Assembly (NCBI GenBank): GCA_045430285.1
Contig: JAILXV010000003.1
Span: forward strand, 62,001-126,000
DNA: 64,000 nucleotides
Origin: Agarilytica sp045430285
GTDB lineage: Bacteria > Pseudomonadota > Gammaproteobacteria > Pseudomonadales > Cellvibrionaceae
Reading direction: 5' to 3'
Shown piece by piece: positions 45,980 through 54,659 of this stretch (positions within the stretch are counted from its first letter, which is position 1; each line of letters starts with the position of its first letter). Both the position numbers and the translations under genes were made by a program. The notes under the pieces are model-generated. The model was not told the origin of the DNA. It worked only from the letters and a program-made list of their open reading frames with translations, and searched no databases.

Positions 45980-46861
45980 CTACCTCCCGATCAAATTTTC
46001 ATAACTTTGGCTAAACGGAAACTTCGATTTAACCAATTCAGACAAAGAAGATTTCTTGTCGCCATACCGCTGCGCATATTGATTAACATCATGATTTTTC
46101 GGCAAAGGTAATCGTGAGCAGAAAATTCCTTCAGCATTTAAACACTGAGCAATTACACCGCAGACGTGATTGCCTTGATCGGAATTATCAAAAGCTAACA
46201 CCACTTCCGTCATATCCGATTCCACTAACTTCTGAAAATGCTTTTCAGAGAAGTTATAAACTCCCATGGTGGCAATCACATTATCGAACCCGGCACAAAT
46301 CAAATTGAGCGCCTCGACAGGTGTTTTGCAATAGATAACTTGCTTACTCGATTTGAGTATTCTCTGATTGAAAAACAAGGTGTCACCAATATCCCATTGC
46401 CGATGGTAAAGCCGAGATGCCCGATTTTCTGGCGTCACTCTCCGACCGTAAGCCCCTACCAACTTTTCCTCATCATTGAAAAATGGAAATACGACGTCGC
46501 CATGAAAGAACGGCCTCCCTGTATCTTTATAAAGCCCGGATCGCTGCATATTTCCACGAAAGAACTCTGCCTTACGACCATGTTCTCTTGTGACTTTCTT
46601 CCCAAACGAATTGTCAGCAAAACCAATCTTGAAGCGCTTGATGAGTTCATCGGTTATTGGAATACCTCGATCACGAAACCACTGTTTGTGTTTGTCGTTG
46701 CTCAATAGAGTTTGCTGATAATGATCAAACTCTAAGCCGATATGAAATGCCTGCAGATCATCTATTTCGTTATTTAACGGGTAATCTTCCAGCCCCGGAA
46801 AAAATGTAGAGGGCATATATGTCGATACGCCAACATTCAACGGAATCACATCATTAAACAT
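45980..46861 (-). CDS. Toprim domain protein (DnaG-like)
   Basis: 293 residues. The segment RGIPITDELIKRFKIGFAD and the following GDVVFPFFNDEEKLVGAYGRRV match the primase core before toprim. In the toprim fold the usual EG motif is replaced by KT (CKTPVEALNL), while the DxD-like segment VVLAFDNSDQGN is kept, so primase activity may be altered or lost. No zinc finger. It overlaps istB by 8 bases and precedes the recombinase by 4. Confidence 0.8.
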   Translation of the reverse strand: MFNDVIPLNVGVSTYMPSTFFPGLEDYPLNNEIDDLQAFHIGLEFDHYQQTLLSNDKHKQWFRDRGIPITDELIKRFKIGFADNSFGKKVTREHGRKAEFFRGNMQRSGLYKDTGRPFFHGDVVFPFFNDEEKLVGAYGRRVTPENRASRLYHRQWDIGDTLFFNQRILKSSKQVIYCKTPVEALNLICAGFDNVIATMGVYNFSEKHFQKLVESDMTEVVLAFDNSDQGNHVCGVIAQCLNAEGIFCSRLPLPKNHDVNQYAQRYGDKKSSLSELVKSKFPFSQSYENLIGR

Positions 46862-47609
46862 AGTTTTTCTCTCCTACAGACTCTTTTATCCTTCTCATTG
46901 AATCACCTTCTAATTCGAGCCGATGAGAACGATGAACAACTCGATCAAGCAGCGCATCAGCTAACGTTGGCTCACCAATAAATTCGTGCCATTTCTCAAC
47001 AGGTAACTGCGAAGTAATAATTAATGAACCGGTGCCCGTACGATCCTCAATAACTTCTAGAAGATCTAACCTTGCTCTAGCATTCAATGGCGATACAGCC
47101 CACTCGTCCAATACAAACAGATTAGGCTTTTGCATTTTTGCTCGATCACTTGGTAATGATCCTGCACCTCTTGAAATTTCCATCTCCTCTATAAGCCTAG
47201 GAATACGCTTATACAGCGCGGTATAGCCTTGCCTAATCGCATTATTTGCAATAGCGCAAGCAAGATAGGTTTTACCTGTCCCCGTTAGCCCAGTTATGAT
47301 TAGGTTTTGTTTTTTCTGAAGCCAGGAAAACCCGCTAATCCACGCTATGAGCTGCCTATTGATTCCACGGTCAACCGAAAAATCAAAGTCTTCCAAACAC
47401 GCATTTCGAAACTTTAACTTCGCTTTTTTCTCTTCCCTCACTTGGCGACGATGCTTACGGTCATGCACCTCTGCATCTACCATCGTCGTAAAAAAGTCGA
47501 TTGCCGACTCCGGCATAAGTTGCGGATTTTCCAAATACCGAGAAAATTGTTCCGCCATTCCAAGCAGTCTTAAATCAGTCAGGTAGTTATGAGTATGATG
47601 ATTGTTCAT
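46854..47609 (-). CDS. istB: IS21-type helper ATPase IstB
   Basis: 251 residues of the DnaC/DnaA-like AAA+ family. Walker A reads GLTGTGKTYLA, Walker B VLDEWA, followed by sensor I ITSQLP and the arginine finger region DALLDRVVHRSHRLEL. It loads the IstA transposase on target DNA. It overlaps istA by 4 bases, as in typical IS21 elements. Confidence 0.95.
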   Translation of the reverse strand: MNNHHTHNYLTDLRLLGMAEQFSRYLENPQLMPESAIDFFTTMVDAEVHDRKHRRQVREEKKAKLKFRNACLEDFDFSVDRGINRQLIAWISGFSWLQKKQNLIITGLTGTGKTYLACAIANNAIRQGYTALYKRIPRLIEEMEISRGAGSLPSDRAKMQKPNLFVLDEWAVSPLNARARLDLLEVIEDRTGTGSLIITSQLPVEKWHEFIGEPTLADALLDRVVHRSHRLELEGDSMRRIKESVGEKNYV

Positions 47610-49150
47610 ATTGCAGCTCCAGGTGAGTAATAATCAGCCCCACGTACATTTTGATGAGCAGGCAGTTCATCCATACAGGGATCTTGTGGTAACTCTAGAG
47701 ACTCGACCTTTCTTGTCAGAATGGAACGAATAGTTTTCACAGAGAGAGATTGAAGAAGTTGTGCGCGATGACACGCCGCTTCGAAGCGAGAATCACCGTG
47801 TAAAGAGGCAAGTCGTTTCAACTTGTCACATTTAATCGCTGCGCTATAAGAATAATCGGCCTTGCCTTCAAATTGCGCTTCCACCGCACTTACGGCATAG
47901 ACACCAATACCTTTAGCCCACAACAAGAAATCAGAAAACTCCCTTTCTGAATACGCTCTGTGTGCCTTGGTCATGTGGTTTTTGTCGAGAGTACGACCGC
48001 CAGTCTCGTAACTGCGTTTGTGAGTAGCGATACGCTTATTGTCGTGAAAAAACTGAACCGTAGAATTCGAGTAACAAGCTTCTAACATTTTTCCGACATA
48101 TTCATACGGCACGCTATAAGCGTGTTCTAGAATAACGAGGTGGTAATCAGATGGTACTTTCTGCTCCGCTACCCACGTTGTAAATTCAAACGGCTTAGAC
48201 GGCAGTGATTTCAATGTGGGCTTATCAACTTCCAAGAACCGTAAATGCCTAGTTCCAGGTAAACGTTTGAACTTACGTTCGTTTAATACCGGTAATAACT
48301 CCTTGATTGCCTCATTGATTTCTTCAAGTGAAAAGAACTGACGCCTGCGTAGTGGCGCTGTAATCCATCGGGAAACAAATAGTACACCAGCTTCTGCTTT
48401 GGATTTATCCTGTGGTTTTCGAACTCTACTTGGAGCAATCATCACACCGTAATGCTTTGCTAACTCCAGGTAGGCGCGATTTAACTTAGGTAGTTTTCCA
48501 GCACTGATTACTGCTGCTTTAAGATTGTCAGGAACAATAACTTCTGGAACACCGCCGAAGAAGGAAAACATCTTGTTGTGTACATCAATCCACGACTCCG
48601 TTGACTGATCACGACAAGCAAACGCAAAGGTGTAATTCGACGCACCCAGCACGGCAACGAAAATATGTGCCTTCTTTTCCTTTTTGCTTTCCACATAAGG
48701 AATGGTGAGGCCTGCGTAGTCAACATAGATCACTTCTCCAGGTCGATGAATCATTCGCATGGACACATCAACAGTACGAAGAAATTTCCTGAATTTCACG
48801 GTAAATTGCGCGTAGGAATATGCGTCATCGGGATTAACTAAACGATACTCTTCCCAAATCTGAATTTGAGTTTGATGTTTATTTTTCATCAACTCGTAAA
48901 CTTCGATCCAGTTTGGTTCACGACGTATATATCGATTTTTCCGTCTTGGGTATAATGTATCCTTTAGCTTCTGGTGTCCAAGATCTTCAATTTCCTCCCA
49001 AGATAGTTTCAGCTTTTTAAGCCGCCGCTTGATACGTGCGACTCGCTTTGGCGATGTATCGTACATTCTTGCGATATCATTCACTTGGAGATTTGCCGTG
49101 CATAATGCGCGGCAAATCTCACGAAGAATGATCATATGATCAACTTTCAT
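47606..49150 (-). CDS. istA: IS21-type transposase IstA
   Basis: 514 residues. N-terminal helix-turn-helix, a second DNA-binding segment (NPDDAYSYAQFTVKFRKFL near 107-125), then an RNase H-fold DDE core: first Asp in VIYVDYAGL, second in VIVPDNLKA, and Glu in DKSKAEAGV. C-terminal beta barrel (LVILEHAYSVPYEYVGKMLEACY). AAGGAG lies upstream of the ATG. Full length, so probably active. Confidence 0.95.
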   Translation of the reverse strand: MKVDHMIILREICRALCTANLQVNDIARMYDTSPKRVARIKRRLKKLKLSWEEIEDLGHQKLKDTLYPRRKNRYIRREPNWIEVYELMKNKHQTQIQIWEEYRLVNPDDAYSYAQFTVKFRKFLRTVDVSMRMIHRPGEVIYVDYAGLTIPYVESKKEKKAHIFVAVLGASNYTFAFACRDQSTESWIDVHNKMFSFFGGVPEVIVPDNLKAAVISAGKLPKLNRAYLELAKHYGVMIAPSRVRKPQDKSKAEAGVLFVSRWITAPLRRRQFFSLEEINEAIKELLPVLNERKFKRLPGTRHLRFLEVDKPTLKSLPSKPFEFTTWVAEQKVPSDYHLVILEHAYSVPYEYVGKMLEACYSNSTVQFFHDNKRIATHKRSYETGGRTLDKNHMTKAHRAYSEREFSDFLLWAKGIGVYAVSAVEAQFEGKADYSYSAAIKCDKLKRLASLHGDSRFEAACHRAQLLQSLSVKTIRSILTRKVESLELPQDPCMDELPAHQNVRGADYYSPGAAI

Positions 49151-49476
49151 GAAACACTCCTTCTATTTTGGGTTTCCTTTCGAAATTTGATTTTGAAACG
49201 AGTGGCTGAGTAAGCTCGATCAGGGTTAAGTGCATTATGAATTTGGCGTGCAACTTCCAAAGAGATGCAGGCATCTCTAAGCAACCTAAATAGGAATTCC
49301 CAATCAGGGTCCAGCTTTTGTGATGTCGACTCTCGATGGGAAGGAAGACGAACCGTGCCTCGATCAGCGGATTCAAATAGGTCGAATTGATGGATCAGCG
49401 AACTCGCATTATGAAATCGCTCGTAACTAGCCGCGTTAGCTCCGGAAACAGAGCTTGTAGTGTTGATATTTGTCAT
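49147..49476 (-). CDS. Small transposon protein with IstA-like motif
   Basis: 109 residues, sharing the ATGA overlap with istA. The C-terminal segment NPDRAYSATRFKIKFRKE closely matches NPDDAYSYAQFTVKFRKF of IstA, so it contains a copy of the transposase's second DNA-binding segment without the catalytic core. It could bind the transposon ends and regulate transposition. No separate family is recognised. Confidence 0.65.
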   Translation of the reverse strand: MTNINTTSSVSGANAASYERFHNASSLIHQFDLFESADRGTVRLPSHRESTSQKLDPDWEFLFRLLRDACISLEVARQIHNALNPDRAYSATRFKIKFRKETQNRRSVS

Positions 49477-49488
49477 TTACTTCATTCC

Positions 49489-49737
49489 TCAAGAAAAAGG
49501 TCGCTTGGCGTGAAGATCAAGGTGGTTTTGCACCAAGCACCAAATTTGAGGCATACGGGGCTCCCGTAAGACCCAACAAGGCCTTGACAGAGGAGCTGGA
49601 AAGCATAGAATGAGGGAAAGTCTTGGGTACAAATTTAAGACTTCCCGGCCTTGCAGGTGTTGGCGCACCTTCAAGGCTTTTTCATTTCTAGACCGTATGT
49701 ATGCCGGTTCAGTAGATGTAACAGTTCTGCTCGTCAT
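49489..49737 (-). CDS. Possible small protein in the transposon operon
   Basis: 82 residues, arginine- and proline-rich, no recognised family. Support comes from geometry only: its ATG shares bases with the stop codon of the upstream gene (TAATG) and it ends 13 bases before the next gene. Base composition and content are unconvincing, so it could be a chance frame. Confidence 0.35.
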   Translation of the reverse strand: MTSRTVTSTEPAYIRSRNEKALKVRQHLQGREVLNLYPRLSLILCFPAPLSRPCWVLREPRMPQIWCLVQNHLDLHAKRPFS

Positions 49738-50057
49738 TATTTCATCATCATTTTCTCCTCATTTTGTTTTGCCTCTCTAAGGCTAACTGCCTTAACATAT
49801 TGATTTAAAAGAAATATTTCCAAGTCTCTCCTTAGCACATACTTTTCAGCGTTCCGACCTTTTCCGTGTACTGGCAAAGGAAAGAACCCCAGCTGAAGCG
49901 CCTTCTCGAAAGCGCTCTCGGTGCTATACCACAGTAATTTCGCCGCCTCTTTAAGCGGGATCCTCTCACCGAAGGCACAAGCTAAGTCCTCGCTCAGCCG
50001 ATGTTTGAGCGATTGGTAGTAATCGTCAGTCAATTGGAATTCTCGGACAGTTGTCAC
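49737..50057 (-). CDS. Small excisionase-like DNA-binding protein
   Basis: 106 residues. The segment RIPLKEAAKLLWYSTESAFEKALQLGFFPLPVHGKGRNAEKYVLRRDLEIFLL is a MerR/excisionase-like helix-turn-helix with wing. The same layout appears twice in the 164-residue protein at 51370-51864. GTG start. It heads the seven-gene minus-strand operon that includes the transposase. Confidence 0.6.
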   Translation of the reverse strand: MTTVREFQLTDDYYQSLKHRLSEDLACAFGERIPLKEAAKLLWYSTESAFEKALQLGFFPLPVHGKGRNAEKYVLRRDLEIFLLNQYVKAVSLREAKQNEEKMMMK

Positions 50058-50234
50058 AAATATTCGCGACGCATAAACTTTCTAAAAATCTTACCGGATA
50101 AACGTAACGCTTAAAACGACCAGTTTTTTGGCAGTTTTTTTAAAAATCTATCTATCAATGAAAAAATATTTAACTATTTTCAATGACTTGAAAGACAGAT
50201 CAAAATATTTACACTTGAATCTCAGGATGAGTTG

Positions 50235-51233
50235 ATGGGTAACGAGACTATTTCCCTTCGTCGATATGCAAAAACAACGGGGTCATTAGCCTGGATTCGG
50301 GCATTTTGTGCGTTTATAGAAGCTCATATCCTGCGCAGAAAACCCGAAATTAAAGACTTAGCGATGATGGTGCCCACAGAAGCTGAGTACGACCGTTTAC
50401 GAAACGGCGATGATGAACATGGCTACAGAGCAAGTAAAACGCGATGGAGACGGCTGATAAAAGGGGAAGCGCTTGCCGTTAACAAGCTATTTGTAAAGCG
50501 GGTTAACTCATTTTTTCCAGAAGCCGCTCATCTAAGGAACCACCCTCTTTGGCAAATCTTGGGTCGGCCACAAGCGACAAAAGCCGAATTGAAACAGCTC
50601 ATTCGGGAACTCGACCCGAAGTTAGAAGGGAAGCTTTTTTATTCTTTTGATAAAGAAGCCGATATCCAACATAGAAGCTTATTTTCTGGGGCTGAGCGGT
50701 ATGCCATCGCGGAGAGCATAGATGCGTTTACCTTGAAGCTAATTCTTTTACGGATGAATGAGCTGACTGCTATTGACCACAAGTGGCGACTAGACATTGA
50801 TGCTCTCACGCGCCATTTACTTAGGCTACTCACATACTCTCACCTAAATCATGTATCAAGCAGATTGCTCAGGCTCTATTGCGTTTTCATCAAGAGTTAT
50901 GGTGGTAACCTTGATCCGCAGCGACGGTTTGATGCCCTAAGAGCATTCGACGACGACTTTATCTTTGGATTGACCACTTCTTTCAAGTATTCAAGCCAAA
51001 AGTGTTTAAAGACCCTAAAGTCCTACCTTCAAACGAATAACGCCCTGATTGACTCGTATTGGTTGAAGTATCACCAAGAACAATCACGTAAACCACCGCA
51101 ACGCTTCAAAATTGAAACTCTTTACTTCGCTGACCTTTATTCACAGCACTGGGCAAATGGAACTATCCAAAAATCAGAATTGTATGAATATTGGTCACCT
51201 GAACTTCATCATAGAAAGCATCAAATTTGGTGA
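50235..51233 (+). CDS. Hypothetical protein of the mobile element
   Basis: 332 residues from the ATG at 50235, with AGGA seven bases upstream. Basic and mostly helical, no recognised family or membrane segment. It is divergent from the transposon operon and shares its promoter region (50058-50234), which is very AT-rich. Probably belongs to the same element. Confidence 0.55.
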   Translation: MGNETISLRRYAKTTGSLAWIRAFCAFIEAHILRRKPEIKDLAMMVPTEAEYDRLRNGDDEHGYRASKTRWRRLIKGEALAVNKLFVKRVNSFFPEAAHLRNHPLWQILGRPQATKAELKQLIRELDPKLEGKLFYSFDKEADIQHRSLFSGAERYAIAESIDAFTLKLILLRMNELTAIDHKWRLDIDALTRHLLRLLTYSHLNHVSSRLLRLYCVFIKSYGGNLDPQRRFDALRAFDDDFIFGLTTSFKYSSQKCLKTLKSYLQTNNALIDSYWLKYHQEQSRKPPQRFKIETLYFADLYSQHWANGTIQKSELYEYWSPELHHRKHQIW

Positions 51234-51369
51234 CTAGCGTTTTTTATTGGGTCGATTTACCTGGAATGGACACTAAATTGATACGAAATCTATGTAGATA
51301 TAAACAAGTACATAGAAAACGTAACAAAACCGGGAGTTTGTTGGATGTGTAACCATCAGGTAACAACCC

Positions 51370-51864
51370 TCAGATTTTATCGAACACCTCAATAGAGAGC
51401 GCAAAAAGCCGCGTTTGGCGCTGATTTAGGCGAAACATCGGAAATGGCAATCTCTTAGTCTCGACCCGTTCAAGTAAAAGTTGTCTGCTTTCTAAACCCA
51501 ATAGTTTGAGAATATCGTCTTCATTTAGAAGATAGCCATGCTCAAAAACAAATAGCTTTAATCTATCAGGAGGTGATACTCCATAGCTTTCTGTCAGATT
51601 CATATGAACTTCATGATGAGACTCACGCTGCGTAATCAGCCAATGAGAAACCTCATCACTCAGTGCGAACTTAAGTTTTCGATGAGGAAACTCCATCAAC
51701 TGCACTGGCACCGTGTCCCTGCTAGCTGCTTTCCTCAAAGCTGCACCAGAACTGTATCCCAGGGTGTGAGCCAGTAAGTCCCCAGCCAGCACTGGTCCAT
51801 TTATACGCGTCATTAGCTGAGTCAACACTCGCGAATTGCTATTTTCTGATACTTTGCTGTTCAT
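51370..51864 (-). CDS. Double excisionase-like DNA-binding protein
   Basis: 164 residues that appear to hold two related winged-helix segments: LLAHTLGYSSGAALRKAASRDTVPVQLMEFPHRKLKFALSDEVSHWLI (about 31-78) and DDILKLLGLESRQLLLERVETKRLPFPMFRLNQRQTRLFALSIEVF (about 112-161). Both resemble the 106-residue protein at 49737-50057. Its start lies 18 bases from an iteron dyad, so it is the prime candidate to bind those iterons and control its own gene. Confidence 0.6.
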   Translation of the reverse strand: MNSKVSENSNSRVLTQLMTRINGPVLAGDLLAHTLGYSSGAALRKAASRDTVPVQLMEFPHRKLKFALSDEVSHWLITQRESHHEVHMNLTESYGVSPPDRLKLFVFEHGYLLNEDDILKLLGLESRQLLLERVETKRLPFPMFRLNQRQTRLFALSIEVFDKI

Positions 51865-51881
51865 AATATAATCATTTCCTC

Positions 51882-52047
51882 TTAGAAAAATTCGTGTATC
51901 TCGTTAGTAAAACCCGCGATTCGCCTTAGCAAAACTCGAGAGGTCATTCTGCCAGTCCCCGCACTTGGAGGGACTTGCGACGAGGGCACAACGATTTTGC
52001 TAAGAGGGGAAGTTGGTTTCGCTAAGAAGAAATTGGAATTTTGCTAA
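51882..52047. repeat. Perfectly symmetric dyad of six 22-bp iterons
   Basis: Three direct copies of a unit beginning TTAGCAAAA-like start at 51882, 51904 and 51926 (exactly 22 bp apart). Three inverted copies have outer ends at 52003, 52025 and 52047, also 22 bp apart. Every pair sums to the same centre, 51964.5. A smaller inverted repeat, AGTCCC 51954-51959 and GGGACT 51970-51975, is centred on the same point. The unit is conserved for about nine bases and variable after that. Such layouts occur at plasmid origins, transposon ends and cooperative operators. Confidence 0.85.
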
Positions 52048-52132
52048 GCTGACCCACGGTGGCTGGCAAAGGCTGATGACTTAGAGCGCGAGGTATTCTA
52101 AGCTAGAGGTATTCAGCAATATTCTTGAGTAA

Positions 52133-52330
52133 ATGAACGTGGAAAAGAGTAATAGCAGCTCAAAAGATTATGACAAGGCTCTTCCAGAGCACATTGCAGA
52201 GATGCCGGCGCGCCAACGTGAAGAGATGCAAAAGGCTCGGAAAAAAGGTGAATTTGACGGGAAGGATCATTTGGCTAAAAGCCCAATCGGTCGAGCAGTT
52301 GCCAGTGGCTTTCCTTTGAAGCGTAGATAA
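52133..52330 (+). CDS. Small charged hypothetical protein
   Basis: 65 residues, strongly charged, probably helical (PEHIAEMPARQREEMQKARKKGEFDGKDHLAKSP). No family recognised and a weak ribosome site. It lies just beyond the iteron dyad. Confidence 0.45.
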   Translation: MNVEKSNSSSKDYDKALPEHIAEMPARQREEMQKARKKGEFDGKDHLAKSPIGRAVASGFPLKRR

Positions 52331-52356
52331 CCCGGATTAGATGGATAGTTTAAAAA

Positions 52357-52590
52357 TCAACTTTTAAGGACAGTCAATCCATCGATCGGATTGAGCTCAA
52401 GCGCTGAGCAATACTGAACATATTCAAACACGTCTAAACGGCGCTCCATGCTTTCAACTTTTTGAACGAAAGAATGCGGTTCTTCAATACGCTCTCCCAA
52501 GTCCCGCATACTCCACCCGCGCGCTTCCCTGGCACTTTTCAGCCATTCAACAAGCCTTCCGTAATTTTCTGAGTAAATGGCTTTTTGCAT
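52357..52590 (-). CDS. XRE-type transcriptional regulator
   Basis: 77 residues from the ATG at 52590, with AGG five bases upstream. Helix-turn-helix LVEWLKSAREARGWSMRDLGERIEEPHSFVQKVESMERRLDVFEYVQYCSALELNP. A longer frame to 52728 would run through the operators and is rejected. It faces a divergent gene across two identical palindromes that it probably binds. Confidence 0.8.
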   Translation of the reverse strand: MQKAIYSENYGRLVEWLKSAREARGWSMRDLGERIEEPHSFVQKVESMERRLDVFEYVQYCSALELNPIDGLTVLKS

Positions 52591-52591
52591 C

Positions 52592-52636
52592 GTACCTATT
52601 ATTGGTACAATGCATAGATGTACCCAAAATCGGTAC
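52592..52636. promoter_or_regulatory. Paired GTACC-N7-GGTAC operators
   Basis: The palindrome GTACC, 7 bases, GGTAC occurs at 52592-52608 and 52620-52636, centres 28 bp apart. The first copy ends next to the regulator's start codon, and both lie between two divergent genes. A standard autoregulatory switch layout. Confidence 0.65.
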
Positions 52637-52680
52637 AATCTCTCAACGGTAGATCTATCAATCACAAATAAGAGACGCCA

Positions 52681-53043
52681 ATGAGCAAACTGCTCCAAGA
52701 TAAACAACATACCGGCAAGTGCGGTCATTGCTTTTCAGAGGTACCACTAGAAGCAACAGTTTGCGCAAGTTGCGGTGCTAGATGGGGTACATCAAGAGGC
52801 GTCACACGCCAAAATATCTATGACGAAGGCCGAGCAAAGTTTATAGTTTGTTCAATAACTTGCTTGTTTATTCTGTTGTCCTACCTGGTCACCGCCTACT
52901 TGCGCTCGCCTTGGATACTGGCTCCGATGGTGCTCGCCTTCTTTCCTGGCGTACCGGCTTTAGGCATGGCTATTGGAGGAATTCTGACTATGAGAGGCGC
53001 AAAACGAGCTGAAGTGACATGGTGGCGTGAAACGGGCAATTGA
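52681..53043 (+). CDS. Zinc-ribbon membrane protein
   Basis: 120 residues: an N-terminal zinc ribbon (CGHC...CASCG, residues 14-33) and two membrane helices (about 58-76 and 81-103). Divergent from the small XRE regulator and probably controlled by it. Function unknown. Confidence 0.65.
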   Translation: MSKLLQDKQHTGKCGHCFSEVPLEATVCASCGARWGTSRGVTRQNIYDEGRAKFIVCSITCLFILLSYLVTAYLRSPWILAPMVLAFFPGVPALGMAIGGILTMRGAKRAEVTWWRETGN

Positions 53044-53260
53044 CCCTCCAAGTTCCTGCACCTAAAATAAAGACCGACTGGGTATGAGTCCCCTCCGTCG
53101 TTAAACAGTAATGGGGTCTGCGAAGCGCCGGAGGTGGCCTGCGATAAGAGCGAATAGCCTACTGAGCCTGAGAGCAGCAGGTCACTCTTTTACAGATTGG
53201 GGAGCGCGAAGCACTCAATTGCGAAGGCAAATACTCCCTTAGGCCACTTTATGATGAATG

Positions 53261-53279
53261 ACCCCGCCAATAGCGGGGC
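53261..53279 (-). terminator. Hairpin after the ankyrin gene
   Basis: CCCCGC and GCGGGG around a 5-base loop, 16 bases after the ankyrin stop codon. The T-run on the minus strand is poor, so termination strength is uncertain. Confidence 0.4.
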
Positions 53280-53294
53280 AACGCTTAAATAAAA

Positions 53295-54659
53295 TTACAT
53301 GTCATAGAACAAATCACCGTCAGAAAATAGCCCCCCGAAAGCCATATCAAACAAGCTTGAACTTATTCTGCTTTCTTCTCTCCTTTTTCTTTCTAGCCTC
53401 ACGGCATTCAAAATCATTTCGGGAGTATTACCTTTCGAATTTTTTAGATCCTTGTTCGCACCTAGGGATACTAAAATTTCGTATAGATCGTCGCTTCCAT
53501 GTTTAGCCGCAAGGTGGAGAGGGCTACATCCGGCTTCATCAATCTGATCAAGGCACACGCCTATTTTCTTTGCCGTTATGTAGAAACGCTTGGCATCCTC
53601 TAACATATCACCATCACCTACCCAACAAGCTCGATCATGAAAATAGCTACGCTTAGGACGCTCTTGCCATTTGTTGCAATATAGATTTTCCAGACTGTTT
53701 CCTTGCTGAATCAAATAATGACAAGCAGCTATATCACCGGCAGCTACCGCCTGATCCAAAAGCTTCGCAGAATCGAATAGTGCTCCATACTCCTTTAGAA
53801 TTTCCAGATAAGAGACAGGGGAGCAGCCAACCTCAAAACTAACGATTTCTTCTATTCCCAAATAAGGAAGAAATTTTTCAACATGTTTAATAAAGGCTTG
53901 TTCGGTTTTCGCTGAAAATATTTCGCCATAATATTCACCAATCACATCTTTGAGATAAGATTCGAAGCCTTCTCGATCATCTACAAAAAAAGGCATGTCA
54001 CCTTGGGTCATGTCATCAAGAAAAAATCTCGTCACCTCTTCAATCGGCATATCCGGAGAATTTATATGAACACCATCATCACCGCTAGAACATATATGCG
54101 ACCCACCATGACTACCTAGATATTGCTCGTCTCCACCACCAATTAATTCCAATTCCCAATAACCGCCTTCACGATCCTGATATTCCTCAATACCTTCGTC
54201 CTTCCAGTATTTAAACTCGACTTGGGCAATAGCGTCCCAATTAAGCGCCATTTTCAAGGCACTATATTTATCTTTGGCAATCAATACATCATCACACTTA
54301 AACTGGTATCCGCCTGTTACTTCCATGTCCTCACAGAATTTTATGAATGTCGTAAAGCTACGGTTCTTTTTAAAATAATCATAAAGCTGTAATGGGTTTT
54401 TCGTATTTTTTAAAATAAGGTCGGCGACTTCTTTGTGACGCTTGCGCTTGTCAAAGACATTTTGGGCCTGTTGCCTTTCCTTGTGCTTGTTAATTTTGGC
54501 ATCCATTTCATTGGATGTTTCAAAGCCAAGCAAGGTGGATATAGCTTCTTTTAAGTCGCTTTGTTTGGCCTTGGACTGCCGAGATGAAAGAAGCTGCTGC
54601 AGCGTATCAATGGTGTGATAGGCATTATCAATAGAGATGGTATAGCTGGTGTCTGTCAT
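53295..54659 (-). CDS. Ankyrin repeat domain protein
   Basis: 454 residues from the ATG at 54659, with AAGG eight bases upstream; a start at 54695 is possible. At least one clear ankyrin repeat pair near the C-terminus (AGCSPLHLAAKHGSDDLYEILVSLGANKDLKNSKGNTPEMIL), with degenerate ones before it (AVAAGDIAACHYLIQQGNSLEN). The N-terminal 120 residues are helical and basic. The middle contains an acidic domain with many tyrosines. A protein-binding role is likely; it may be a host-interaction or toxin-associated factor. Confidence 0.7.
   Translation of the reverse strand: MTDTSYTISIDNAYHTIDTLQQLLSSRQSKAKQSDLKEAISTLLGFETSNEMDAKINKHKERQQAQNVFDKRKRHKEVADLILKNTKNPLQLYDYFKKNRSFTTFIKFCEDMEVTGGYQFKCDDVLIAKDKYSALKMALNWDAIAQVEFKYWKDEGIEEYQDREGGYWELELIGGGDEQYLGSHGGSHICSSGDDGVHINSPDMPIEEVTRFFLDDMTQGDMPFFVDDREGFESYLKDVIGEYYGEIFSAKTEQAFIKHVEKFLPYLGIEEIVSFEVGCSPVSYLEILKEYGALFDSAKLLDQAVAAGDIAACHYLIQQGNSLENLYCNKWQERPKRSYFHDRACWVGDGDMLEDAKRFYITAKKIGVCLDQIDEAGCSPLHLAAKHGSDDLYEILVSLGANKDLKNSKGNTPEMILNAVRLERKRREESRISSSLFDMAFGGLFSDGDLFYDM

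Noticed and set aside
51882..52047. CRISPR array or simple microsatellite
   Set aside because: Repeats are adjacent 22-bp units with only about nine conserved bases, arranged as mirrored triplets, with no spacers of CRISPR size and no cas genes.
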